Of a stretch of DNA of 13,241 nt, positions 4,745 through 12,396 are shown piece by piece. A model generated the notes under the pieces. The model had not been told where the DNA came from and searched no databases. It saw only the letters and a program-made list of their open reading frames with translations. Source of the DNA: JBBQBM01 sp038317375 (lineage in GTDB: Bacteria > Patescibacteriota > Saccharimonadia > Saccharimonadales > JAGQMS01); assembly GCA_038317375.1 (NCBI GenBank), contig JBBQBM010000017.1, positions 1 through 13,241 on the forward strand, read 5' to 3'. Position numbers and translations under genes: made by a program. How positions within the stretch are numbered: position 1 is the stretch's first letter; every line of letters starts with the position of its first letter.

Positions 4745-7318
4745 ATGAATTTGCCGAAAACTTACGAGCCTGCTAAATATGAATCCGACATATATGCCCT
4801 TTGGGAGCAAAGTGGGGCTTTTCAACCAAGTGATAACAGGGGCGCGAAGCCTTTTTCGACTATTATGCCACCACCCAACGCCAACGCCGGTTTGCACGTT
4901 GGCCACGCTACCTTTATGTATCCCGATATTATTGCTCGCTACAGACGCTTAAAAGGGGATTCGGTTCTGTATTTACCAGGAGCCGACCACGCCGGTTTTG
5001 AAACCTGGGTAGTTTATGAAAAGAAGTTGGCCGCCGAAGGAAAAACCCGTTTCGACTTCAGTAGGGAAGAGCTCTATAGACAGGTTTGGCAGTTCGTTCA
5101 GGCTAATAAAGCAACTTTCGACTCGCAATTTCGAATGTTAGGGTTGTCAACAGATTGGACTCGCTTTACTTTTACGCTCGACGACAAGGTTGTTAAGACC
5201 GCCTACAGCGTCTTCAAGCGCCTATGGGATGACAAGCTAATTTATAGGGGTGAACGAATTGTTAACTACTGCACCTTCCACGGCACATCCTTCTCTGATA
5301 TCGAGGTTGTTTATAAAGAAGAGGTTGGCAAACTTTATTACACCGCTTTTCCGCTAACAGACGGCAGCGGGGAACTAGTGGTTGCAAGCGTTCGACCAGA
5401 GACAAAAGTCGGCCAAGCGGCTCTGATGGTCAACCCTAACGACGAGCGCTATAAACAGTACATCGGCAAAGAAGTTAATCAGCCGCTCGTACCAAATACG
5501 CCGATCAAAGTTATTGCTGATGATTATGTCGATCCAGCCTTTGGAACGGGGGTCGTGACGGTTACTCCTGGTCATGATCCGAACGATTTTGAGATAGCAA
5601 AGAAAAACGGCCTACCGATAATCGAGCTAATTACTTATGAAGGCAAAATGTCTGATAATGTGCCGGAGCAGTTTAGAGGCCTCACTGTGCTTGAAGCCCG
5701 AAAAGCCGTTGCCGACGAGCTAGAAAAGGGCGGCTTTATCCGTAAAGTCGAAGATTATACCCACAAAGTAGGGAAGTGCTACAAGTGCGGCACAGACATC
5801 GAACCACTAATCCGCGACCAGTGGTTTGTGAGCATGAAGCCACTTGCCGAAAAAGCCATTAAGGCCCTCGACGACGGAGAAATAACCTTTTATCCTGCCA
5901 CAAAAAAGAAGGCTGCTCTTAACTATTTGAAAGGCATTAAAGACTGGAATATCTCCCGGCAAATCGCTTGGGGGATCCCGATCCCAGCCTACCAGAACGT
6001 CGAAGACCCCAAAGATTGGATCTTTAACGAAGACGTTAGCGTAGAGACAATAGAAGTCGACGGCAAAACTTATAAGCGCGATCCGGATGTTTTTGACACT
6101 TGGTTTAGTAGCGGGCAGTGGCCATATGTTACGACTGGTTATCCCGACGGCAACGACTTCGAAAAATTCTACCCAAACACCCTGATGGAGGTCGGTACTG
6201 ATCTGTTATATCAGTGGGTGTCAAGAATGATTATGCTCGGGCTCTACACAACTAAACAGGTGCCGTTTAAGACAGTTTATATGCATGGAATGGTGGTCGA
6301 TAGTAAGGGTCAAAAGATGAGCAAAAGCAAAGGTAATGTAGTCGACATTATGGGCGCGCTTCAAACCTATGGCTCGGACGGAGTTCGCATGGGCTTGTGC
6401 CTCGGAAGCACAGCCGGTTCGAACCAACCATTTGCAGACTCAAAGATGCTAGCTGGGCGGAACTTCGCCAACAAGCTCTGGAATATGGCCCGATTTGTTG
6501 AGGACAAACTAGGGGACTCGAAGGTTGAGGCACCTGAGCCCCAGACCATTGCTGATCATTGGGTGTTGAGTAAATTACAACATTCAGAACGGATGATTAG
6601 TTCTGCTCTAGATAGCTACAAAATCGGTGAAGCGTATGACGTCCTTTATCATCTAGTTTGGGATGATATTGCAGATTGGTATTTAGAAGCCAGCAAGGTA
6701 ACCACAAGCCCGGGAGTTTTGAAGTTCGTATTAGAGTCGATCTTAAAAATGGCGCATCCTTTTGCACCATTTGTTACAGAAACCATCTGGCAGACCATTC
6801 ATGGGAATGATAAAAGTAATCTGTTAATTTCGTCTGAGTGGCCGAAGGTTGATCAAAAAGTCGACAATGAAGCTGTCGAGCAGTTCGAGCTATTGCGCGG
6901 TGTAGTTTCTGAAGTGCGCTTTATCACCACGGCTCTGCAAGTTTCTAAACCAAGTTTGTACTTTAGGGACGCTCCGTTTCTGACAGCCAACGCCGAGCTT
7001 GTTATTAAGCTGGGGCGGCTTACTAAAGTACAAGAAGTCGAGGACGGGAAGGGTATGCACCTAACGCAAACACCGCTCGATGCGTGGCTCGATATTAGTA
7101 ACCAATCAGCCCACTCGTATTTGCGCAAACTCGACGACTCCAAAGACGAAAAGACAGCCTCGATTGCGCGACTTGAGGCGAGGCTCAACAACAAATCTTA
7201 TGTCAAAAACGCTCCGGCTGAAGTTGTTGACGAAACTAAATTGCAACTGGAGAGCGAAAAGGCACTCCTAGACAAACTCAAAACCGAAATCGCCACCTTC
7301 CAAAACCTCACACAATAA
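4745..7318 (+). CDS. valS: Valyl-tRNA synthetase
   Basis: 857 residues, typical class I ValS length. It charges tRNA-Val with valine and edits mischarged threonine. The ATP-site HIGH motif is HVGH at 51-54 inside PPPNANAGLHVGHA, and the second signature is KMSKS at 524-528 (GQKMSKSKGNVVD). The editing domain lies between, with VRPETKVGQAALMVNP and VTPGHDPNDFEIAKK; a CYKCG pair (345-348) precedes EPLIRDQWFV. An anticodon-binding helical domain follows, and the last 65 or so residues form the coiled-coil arm usual in ValS (SIARLEARLNNKSYVKNAPAEVV). Departures from most bacterial ValS: PPPNANAG for PPPNVTG, and GADHAGFETW (79-88) for GTDHAGIAT. ATG 4745 gives the normal N-terminus; there is no Shine-Dalgarno sequence, only the CTATAAC array just upstream. 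Its TAA is three bases from the stop of the convergent HAD gene. Confidence 0.95.
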   Translation: MNLPKTYEPAKYESDIYALWEQSGAFQPSDNRGAKPFSTIMPPPNANAGLHVGHATFMYPDIIARYRRLKGDSVLYLPGADHAGFETWVVYEKKLAAEGKTRFDFSREELYRQVWQFVQANKATFDSQFRMLGLSTDWTRFTFTLDDKVVKTAYSVFKRLWDDKLIYRGERIVNYCTFHGTSFSDIEVVYKEEVGKLYYTAFPLTDGSGELVVASVRPETKVGQAALMVNPNDERYKQYIGKEVNQPLVPNTPIKVIADDYVDPAFGTGVVTVTPGHDPNDFEIAKKNGLPIIELITYEGKMSDNVPEQFRGLTVLEARKAVADELEKGGFIRKVEDYTHKVGKCYKCGTDIEPLIRDQWFVSMKPLAEKAIKALDDGEITFYPATKKKAALNYLKGIKDWNISRQIAWGIPIPAYQNVEDPKDWIFNEDVSVETIEVDGKTYKRDPDVFDTWFSSGQWPYVTTGYPDGNDFEKFYPNTLMEVGTDLLYQWVSRMIMLGLYTTKQVPFKTVYMHGMVVDSKGQKMSKSKGNVVDIMGALQTYGSDGVRMGLCLGSTAGSNQPFADSKMLAGRNFANKLWNMARFVEDKLGDSKVEAPEPQTIADHWVLSKLQHSERMISSALDSYKIGEAYDVLYHLVWDDIADWYLEASKVTTSPGVLKFVLESILKMAHPFAPFVTETIWQTIHGNDKSNLLISSEWPKVDQKVDNEAVEQFELLRGVVSEVRFITTALQVSKPSLYFRDAPFLTANAELVIKLGRLTKVQEVEDGKGMHLTQTPLDAWLDISNQSAHSYLRKLDDSKDEKTASIARLEARLNNKSYVKNAPAEVVDETKLQLESEKALLDKLKTEIATFQNLTQ

Positions 7319-7321
7319 TTT

Positions 7322-8167
7322 TTAGACGTCGAGGAGTTCTTTGATTTTGTCGACCGATTCGGAGGGGCGGAAATCGTCAAACCATAGCGTGTGCCAACCC
7401 ATTTTTTCGGCGGCCATCAGGTTGGCGCGACTGTCATCGACCAGCAAGATATTCGAAGGCGAAACACCGGCCTTTTCGGCGGCAATTTTATATACTTCGG
7501 TCTCGGGCTTAATGGCATGGACCACCGACGAGTCAACAACGGCGTCATAATCAAGTTTAGGGAGCGTACCTTTTTGTAGTAGGGAATCTATGAGCCCTGG
7601 CATGATGTTGCTGAAAAGTCCAACCTTAAATGACTGGCTAGCCTGAAGTAACGCCTCCTGGACTTCGGCAATCGGTTGAACAGCTTCGAGATAATATTTG
7701 CTCCAGTCGATAGTTGGTTCGCCAACGCGATCAGCCAAAATTTTATTGAATTCTTCAACGCTCAACTCGCCGCGACAGACGGCATCGTTATAGTGCCAAA
7801 AAGTCCCCTCAATAATCTCTGGTGATGAACCAGTGTCAGCTGCAATATGAGCGAAGGCCGACTGGAAAAATCGCACCATACAGCCATTTATGTCGAAATA
7901 AACGAACTGTATGCCATTCTTAGCCGTTTTGAGGGCTTTTTGGGGTTGGGCAGTACTTGTGGCTGCTCCTGCCAAATCTTCAACAGTTACACCGCAGATT
8001 GCGGCGATATGCACAACCGTGAAGACGCTCGGACATTTGATAGCGCCACGCTCAATTTTTGCTAGGGTAGAGTAGGATATGCCCGTTTTTTGACATAGCT
8101 CCTGTTGGGTCAACCCAACTTTTTTTCGAGCCATCTGGATAGAATGGCCAAGTTCCACCTCGTTCAT
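7322..8167 (-). CDS. XRE-family HTH domain fused to a HAD-like hydrolase
   Basis: 281 residues with two domains. Residues 8-62 are an XRE/Cro helix-turn-helix (SIQMARKKVGLTQQELCQKTGISYSTLAKIERG). Residues 87-281 are a HAD-superfamily fold of the HAD-IA type with a helical cap. HAD motif I reads FDINGCM: the nucleophile Asp92 is present, but the second Asp, the general acid/base, is Asn94. Motif II is SNI with Ser186, motif III is Lys220 (HAIKPETEVY), and motif IV is the pair Asp244-Asp245 (LLVDDSRANL). Known DxD enzymes need the second Asp for phosphatase turnover, so this one may be slow, work on other bonds, or serve as a ligand-sensing domain that controls the HTH (inference). The start has no Shine-Dalgarno sequence; a minus-strand TATAGT at 8188-8183 would put the mRNA start about nine bases upstream. 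Divergent from pyrH, convergent with valS at 3 bp. Confidence 0.85.
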   Translation of the reverse strand: MNEVELGHSIQMARKKVGLTQQELCQKTGISYSTLAKIERGAIKCPSVFTVVHIAAICGVTVEDLAGAATSTAQPQKALKTAKNGIQFVYFDINGCMVRFFQSAFAHIAADTGSSPEIIEGTFWHYNDAVCRGELSVEEFNKILADRVGEPTIDWSKYYLEAVQPIAEVQEALLQASQSFKVGLFSNIMPGLIDSLLQKGTLPKLDYDAVVDSSVVHAIKPETEVYKIAAEKAGVSPSNILLVDDSRANLMAAEKMGWHTLWFDDFRPSESVDKIKELLDV

Positions 8168-8217
8168 TTCTATTATTCTAGCACTATACGGCTAGTTTGG
8201 TAGACCATATTAAGCTT

Positions 8218-8246
8218 TTGTTTAGATCTACGAAGTGTTTTATGAT
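8218..8246 (+). promoter_or_regulatory. Promoter for pyrH
   Basis: TTGTTT at 8218-8223 and TATGAT at 8241-8246 are 17 bp apart. The predicted start near 8253 leaves a 16-base leader that still holds the AGAAGGG ribosome site. The same pair of hexamers, TTGTTT and TATGAT, also occurs before the ABC transporter gene. Confidence 0.5.
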
Positions 8247-8268
8247 TGCAGTCAGAAGGGATAAATTT

Positions 8269-8988
8269 ATGCCACAACGTCGAGTAGTTCTAAAAGTTTC
8301 GGGTGAGCAACTTGGCTCGCCAAGAGAAGATGATCTTATTATTCAAAAGGCTGATGGAATCTGTTCGGTGATTGACGCACTTCGTGAAGCCGACTTTGCC
8401 GTGGCCTGTGTGGTTGGTGGAGGGAATATTGTAAGAGGTGAGGCGCTAACCAAAAACGGCTTTCGTAACCGAACTAAAGCCGATCATATGGGTATGGCTG
8501 GGACTGTAATTAATGCAATATTCCTAGCTGAAGTACTGAACCAGAGAGGGGAGAGAATTGCTCGGGCCATGTCGAACCTACCGATGGAGGCGATTATTGA
8601 GAGTTTCAGCTATGACCGAGCAATGAGTGAGATGGAGAGAGGGACGGTAGTAGTAATAGGTGGCGGCACGGGTAAGCCGGGTGTAACGACCGATACAGGG
8701 GTAGTGTTTGCCGCAAGCGAGCTTGACTGCAGGGAAGTGGTAAAAACTACTAAAGTTGACGGAATTTATGATAGAGACCCGGAGCTTTTTCCAGATGCAG
8801 TTAGAATACCCAAGCTAAATTATGGGCAGGTTCTTCGCGACCATAACATACAAGTAATGGATGGAACGGCCATGGCGTTTGCCGAAGAAAAAGGGCTGAC
8901 GATTGCTGTTTGCCTACCAAATGCTCGGGACGTATTAGGAGTACTAAACGGCGATACTGAGCGCGGATCGCTAGTGACACCTGCTTAA
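8269..8988 (+). CDS. pyrH: UMP kinase
   Basis: 239 residues from ATG 8269; E. coli PyrH has 241. The upstream in-frame ATG/TTG codons (from 8197) are not used here, because the family begins right before the first strand (RRVVLKVSGE) and AGAAGGG sits about eight bases before 8269. PyrH phosphorylates UMP to UDP with ATP in pyrimidine nucleotide synthesis and is a hexamer of the amino-acid-kinase fold. Blocks: KVSGEQLG at 9-16, GGGNIVRG at 50-57, DHMGMAGTVINA at 72-83, GGGTGKPGVTTDTG at 131-144, TKVDGIYDRDPELF at 161-174, VMDGTAMAFAEE at 196-207. GKPGVTTDTG differs slightly from the usual GNPFFTTDTA. Its TAA overlaps the convergent ABC gene stop by 4 bp. In many bacteria pyrH sits beside tsf and frr; here it stands alone. 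Confidence 0.93.
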   Translation: MPQRRVVLKVSGEQLGSPREDDLIIQKADGICSVIDALREADFAVACVVGGGNIVRGEALTKNGFRNRTKADHMGMAGTVINAIFLAEVLNQRGERIARAMSNLPMEAIIESFSYDRAMSEMERGTVVVIGGGTGKPGVTTDTGVVFAASELDCREVVKTTKVDGIYDRDPELFPDAVRIPKLNYGQVLRDHNIQVMDGTAMAFAEEKGLTIAVCLPNARDVLGVLNGDTERGSLVTPA

Positions 8989-10718
8989 AGTTGTTGGTGG
9001 GCGAGAAGGTTGGCGAAGGCGCCCTTGGCGTTCTTTAACTCTTCGAATGTGCCTTGTTCCACTACTTGACCTTTGTCCAGAACAACGATCTTATCGGCGT
9101 GGGAAATGGTGCTGAGACGGTGGGCGATTATGACTGCGGTACGGTCTTTTAATAATTTCTCGAGACCTTCCTGGACATATTTTTCGCTTTCGCTATCTAG
9201 AGCACTGGTGGCTTCGTCTAGCAAAATTATCTCTGGATTTCTAAGTACCGCCCGAGCAATACTAACTCGCTGTTTTTCGCCGCCGGACAGTTTGATGCCG
9301 CGTTCACCGACCATAGTGTCGTAACCCTTAGGAAGCCTGGAGATAAACTTGCTAATATGCGCTATTTTGGCCGCAGACTTAATGTCCGCCAAGGATGCTT
9401 CGGGGTTGGTTACAGAGATGTTGTTGGCTACGGTGTCGTTGAAAAGTGCAATGTCCTGGAGTACCACACCGGCTAGTTTCCTAATGTCCTCCTGAGCGTA
9501 TTCTTTAATATTATGCCCGTTCACAAGAATCTCCCCCTGCTGTGGGTCGTAGATTCTGAGAATCAACCTAATAATTGTGCTCTTTCCGGCGCCGCTTCTG
9601 CCTACAAGGGCAACGCCTTGACCCTTATTAATGATGAGTGTTACATCTTTCAGGCTCGCGCTTGACTTGCCCTCATGCGTGTATGTCACATTCCTGAATT
9701 CAATATTTTCAATACCGTCGATCTTGAGTGGATTAACCGGATCGTTAATTTTCGAGTCTTCGTCTAATATTTTAAGTATCTTTTCGGCGGCGACACCTGC
9801 ATCTTCGGTCAGATTAACTGCGTTTCCGAAAGCATAAATGGCGTCTGTTATCCAGTTCAAATAAATCGTCAACACAAGCAGGTCGGTTACGTCGCCACCG
9901 TGCCTTATCATAAGTGACAGTAATAGTAGCGCCCCAGAATACATTAGTAGGTTGACGAGTGAAATTGCTATGTCGTACTTGCTAGAAACGTCGAATTGCT
10001 TGAGTCTAGTATTCTTTTGTTGAAGATGGAGGGACACAAATTGTTTTTGCCGCATGCCCTCAAGCCCGAGTGAACGAACTTGTTCAATTTGCGAGACGGT
10101 CTCATTAGCTTGACCAATAGACTGCTCGTAATATCCTTGAGCCTCGATATGGAGCGGTATTCGTTTTTTAGATCGTTTTTTTCTAAGAATGTAGACGAAC
10201 GGCATTATTATCAAAATCCAAAGTAATGCAAGCGGTGCCTTAAGGCCGATTATTACCATAGCAGCTACGGCGTAGGCTACTGATTGAGTAATCCCGGCTG
10301 AAATCCCATTTGACCAAGCAGCAACTTCTCTAGTGGAGTCACTTATTCTTGATATTGTCTCGCCGACACGGTGTTTGCTGTAATAATCAAACGACAAATG
10401 CTGAAGCCTAGATGCCACAATCGCCCGCAGAGAATGCAGAAGTTGCCAGTTAAGCTTTTGGCCATTATAGGCAATGAATCGATCGGTTATTAAGATAAGT
10501 GCCGAACGGACTAATACGTAAAAACCAATTGCTGTAAGAAGGCTAGCAAAACCAAGGGCAGGATTGCCGGCTAGCGCTAGAGCCTTTTTTGCAGCATTCT
10601 GGACTAGTAGGGGGACTGTCGCCCCGACCGCTCCGCCAAAGACCGAGAACAACAAGATATAGAATATAAGTCGCTTAGAGTTTTGAACAAGCGATAGAAC
10701 CTTTAGAATGTTTTTCAT
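8985..10718 (-). CDS. ABC exporter half-transporter (membrane domain fused to ATPase)
   Basis: 577 residues, usual length for an MsbA/LmrA-type half-transporter that works as a dimer in the cytoplasmic membrane. The N-terminal 320 or so residues hold six predicted helices (around 18-40, 57-78, 140-157, 161-179, 248-271 and 278-298). The ATPase has Walker A GRSGAGKST at 373-381, the Q-loop at Gln421, signature LSGGEKQR at 477-484, Walker B IILLDEATSALD at 497-508 with catalytic Glu502, and the switch His533 in IIAHRLS. All catalytic residues are present. The cargo (lipid, drug, peptide) cannot be told from sequence, and no processing peptidase domain is attached. The ATG has AGGGG seven bases upstream. 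The gene follows the HIT gene on the same strand after 108 bp that hold its own promoter candidates, and its end overlaps pyrH by 4 bp with no terminator visible. Confidence 0.92.
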   Translation of the reverse strand: MKNILKVLSLVQNSKRLIFYILLFSVFGGAVGATVPLLVQNAAKKALALAGNPALGFASLLTAIGFYVLVRSALILITDRFIAYNGQKLNWQLLHSLRAIVASRLQHLSFDYYSKHRVGETISRISDSTREVAAWSNGISAGITQSVAYAVAAMVIIGLKAPLALLWILIIMPFVYILRKKRSKKRIPLHIEAQGYYEQSIGQANETVSQIEQVRSLGLEGMRQKQFVSLHLQQKNTRLKQFDVSSKYDIAISLVNLLMYSGALLLLSLMIRHGGDVTDLLVLTIYLNWITDAIYAFGNAVNLTEDAGVAAEKILKILDEDSKINDPVNPLKIDGIENIEFRNVTYTHEGKSSASLKDVTLIINKGQGVALVGRSGAGKSTIIRLILRIYDPQQGEILVNGHNIKEYAQEDIRKLAGVVLQDIALFNDTVANNISVTNPEASLADIKSAAKIAHISKFISRLPKGYDTMVGERGIKLSGGEKQRVSIARAVLRNPEIILLDEATSALDSESEKYVQEGLEKLLKDRTAVIIAHRLSTISHADKIVVLDKGQVVEQGTFEELKNAKGAFANLLAHQQL

Positions 10719-10742
10719 TGTTGTACCCCTAATTAGGTTCTA

Positions 10743-10770
10743 ATCATAGTCTTTTCATTTCAAAAAACAA
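10743..10770 (-). promoter_or_regulatory. Promoter for the ABC transporter gene
   Basis: On the minus strand TTGTTT (10770-10765) and TATGAT (10748-10743) are 16 bp apart, giving a start near 10736 and an 18-base leader. A second candidate lies further up: TTGTTT (10823-10818) and TATAGC (10800-10795), 17 bp apart, with the perfect palindrome CTGTTAACAG (10801-10810) in its spacer, a possible operator. Confidence 0.45.
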
Positions 10771-10773
10771 TTC

Positions 10774-10802
10774 TTGATTTTTGCAAGCATATGTGCTATA
10801 CT
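10774..10802 (+). promoter_or_regulatory. Plus-strand promoter reading antisense into the HIT gene
   Basis: TTGATT at 10774-10779 and TATACT at 10797-10802 are 17 bp apart, and TGC precedes the -10, making an extended -10. No plus-strand gene follows until 11274, so a transcript from here would run antisense through the whole HIT gene. Its -10 shares the TATA core with the minus-strand candidate at 10800-10795. Confidence 0.4.
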
Positions 10803-10826
10803 GTTAACAGATCAGAAAAACAAAAA

Positions 10827-11231
10827 TTAGAGTGTGAGTTGAGTGGCAATTTTGGCTAAAGATGCGTGGTCTGGCTCGATTTGTGGCTTTGTAGCGTGTT
10901 CGGTCAAGATATGTTCAATACCTTTTTCGCCGGGGATTAAATGGATGTGCGCGTGGTCTGGCATATTGTAGCCATCGACCAACATGGCTACCCGAGTCAC
11001 CTTAAGAGTTTCTTTGATATGGCTAGCAACGAACTTTGCGACGCTCATTAAATAGTGATAATCGTCGTCGGTTAGGTCCCAAAGATGAGCAGTCTGAGTT
11101 TTTGGGACTACTAAAGTGTGCCCGGGAGTTACGGGGTTAATGTCCAAAAAGGCGATTGTCTGGTCGTCTTCATAAACTTTGTGGCAGGGGAGCTCGCCTT
11201 TAATAATCTTAGTAAAAATTGAGTCTGCCAT
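10827..11231 (-). CDS. HIT-family nucleotide-binding hydrolase
   Basis: 134 residues, normal for a stand-alone HIT protein. The N-terminal half has the family pattern IFTKIIKGELPCHKVYEDD followed by AFLDINPVTPGHTLVVPK (27-44). The histidine triad is HAHIH at 93-97, followed by LIPG in place of the usual final histidine region; His95 or His97 would be the nucleophile that becomes nucleotidylated. Bacterial HIT proteins cleave adenosine phosphoramidates or related purine nucleotides in the cytoplasm. The ATG at 11231 lies 7 bases after a minus-strand TACAAT, so its mRNA is likely leaderless; AGGA is only two bases before the ATG, too close to act as a normal ribosome site. It is upstream of the ABC transporter on the same strand, but separate promoter candidates lie between. 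Confidence 0.92.
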   Translation of the reverse strand: MADSIFTKIIKGELPCHKVYEDDQTIAFLDINPVTPGHTLVVPKTQTAHLWDLTDDDYHYLMSVAKFVASHIKETLKVTRVAMLVDGYNMPDHAHIHLIPGEKGIEHILTEHATKPQIEPDHASLAKIATQLTL

Positions 11232-11238
11232 TTCCTAT

Positions 11239-11266
11239 ATTGTAACCGACTGGTCGAGAGTACAAT
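11239..11266. promoter_or_regulatory. Symmetric overlapping divergent promoters (HIT and membrane protein)
   Basis: ATTGTA at 11239-11244 and TACAAT at 11261-11266 form an inverted repeat 16 bp apart. On the plus strand TTGTAA (11240-11245) and TACAAT (11261-11266) make a -35/-10 pair with a 15-bp spacer; on the minus strand TTGTAC (11265-11260) and TACAAT (11244-11239) make the same pair. Each -10 thus overlaps the -35 of the opposite promoter, so polymerase can hold only one at a time. Predicted starts fall at or within a few bases of both start codons. Confidence 0.5.
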
Positions 11267-11273
11267 AATTCTT

Positions 11274-12392
11274 ATGAATATATTACGAAAAATCTTTTTA
11301 ACTCTTATTGTGCTTGGGTTTGGCTGGTTATTACTTTTGAATTCGTTTGTTTGGGTCGGGCGGCAGACCGTCATGGACCGAAACGTCGTAGAGAACTGGC
11401 TAAGCGAAGGTAAAGTTTATGACAATTTCGTTGGTGAGCTAGCTAAGACAGTGGAGAAGCAGCAGGCAAATAGCCGCGGCGCCAGTGATTCCGGATCGGA
11501 TACTAACGTAGATGTAGCCGCCTTAACACGTGCAGCTAAAGTGGCGTTCCCGCCTGAAGTTTTGAAAAAGAATGTCGAATTAGTACTAGGCGGCAGCTAC
11601 GACTGGCTAGAGAACAAGACTGACAAGCTAGTTATTAATCTCGACTTGGCACAAGAAAAACTGGCCTTTATAGATGCCCTTGGTAGCGAAGCAGCCACTA
11701 AGCTAACTACTTTGCCGGCTTGCCCAGCGGGGACATCCGCTGAAGGAATTGACCTATTCTCGGCAACTTGTTTGCCAACAGGTACAGACATTAATGCCGA
11801 GGTCGTTAAGCTGAAGACTGAATTAGCTAACAGCAAAGAGGTCTTACCAGATACTTCGCTAAGTGCAGACGACATAAAAGTGAATGTCGACGGCAAAGAT
11901 AAGACCTTAGGCGAGGCGTTTGCAAATGCGCCTATATGGTACGGCTGGCTCAAAAGTTCGCCACTCATTCTGACGGCATTAGTACTGGTGGGTGGCGGAT
12001 TAATCGTTCTGCTAAGTCGGCCAAAAATAAATGGACTAAAGAAATTGGCCTGGTTGTTTGGTCCAGTAGGTGCGGTTCTGCTGATCCTTGGCACGACGAG
12101 CACATTACTAAGCAACCAGCTCGGTAACGGCTCGTTCAAGCTAGATGGCGGGCAAGAGGGGATTGCAGACAACCTGCTTGTACCGTTTGTGAAGCAAGTT
12201 AGCGCGTCGGTATCGGCCTGGAATATGATAATCGGCGGAGCTTACCTAGTAATAGCTGCGGCCTGCATAGTTATTTATGCTGTACACAAGAAAAAAGATG
12301 CTGAACCGGCCAAGGAACCTGAAGAAAAGATAGAAGTCGAACCAAAAAAAGAAGAACCTAAAGAAGTTAAGCTTCCACCTCTAGTCCAATAA
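11274..12392 (+). CDS. Four-helix membrane protein with an outside domain; function unknown
   Basis: 372 residues. An N-terminal helix (7-25) is followed by an outside domain of about 200 residues (26-226), then helices at about 228-248, 258-278 and 315-338, and a cytoplasmic tail from 339 rich in Lys, Glu and Pro (KKKDAEPAKEPEEK..., ending LPPLVQ). Two cysteines, Cys150 and Cys166, lie 16 residues apart in the outside domain and could form a disulfide. A Ser/Gly/Asp-rich linker is at 66-79. I do not recognise the family. The aromatic-rich opening of the outside domain (VENWLSEGKVYDNFVGELA) resembles a pattern in other uncharacterised four-helix proteins of Patescibacteria and Gram-positives, from memory only. 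The start follows a TACAAT -10 by seven bases with no Shine-Dalgarno sequence, so the mRNA is probably leaderless. It ends 4 bp before the stop of the next, convergent gene. Confidence 0.8.
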   Translation: MNILRKIFLTLIVLGFGWLLLLNSFVWVGRQTVMDRNVVENWLSEGKVYDNFVGELAKTVEKQQANSRGASDSGSDTNVDVAALTRAAKVAFPPEVLKKNVELVLGGSYDWLENKTDKLVINLDLAQEKLAFIDALGSEAATKLTTLPACPAGTSAEGIDLFSATCLPTGTDINAEVVKLKTELANSKEVLPDTSLSADDIKVNVDGKDKTLGEAFANAPIWYGWLKSSPLILTALVLVGGGLIVLLSRPKINGLKKLAWLFGPVGAVLLILGTTSTLLSNQLGNGSFKLDGGQEGIADNLLVPFVKQVSASVSAWNMIIGGAYLVIAAACIVIYAVHKKKDAEPAKEPEEKIEVEPKKEEPKEVKLPPLVQ

Positions 12393-12396
12393 TCAC

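Noticed and set aside
11715..11738. PAGQAG-like interspersed repeat inside the membrane protein gene
   Set aside because: The antisense frame reads VPAGQAGK, but the bases do not form the usual palindrome and fit the coding frame, so I treat it as ordinary coding sequence.
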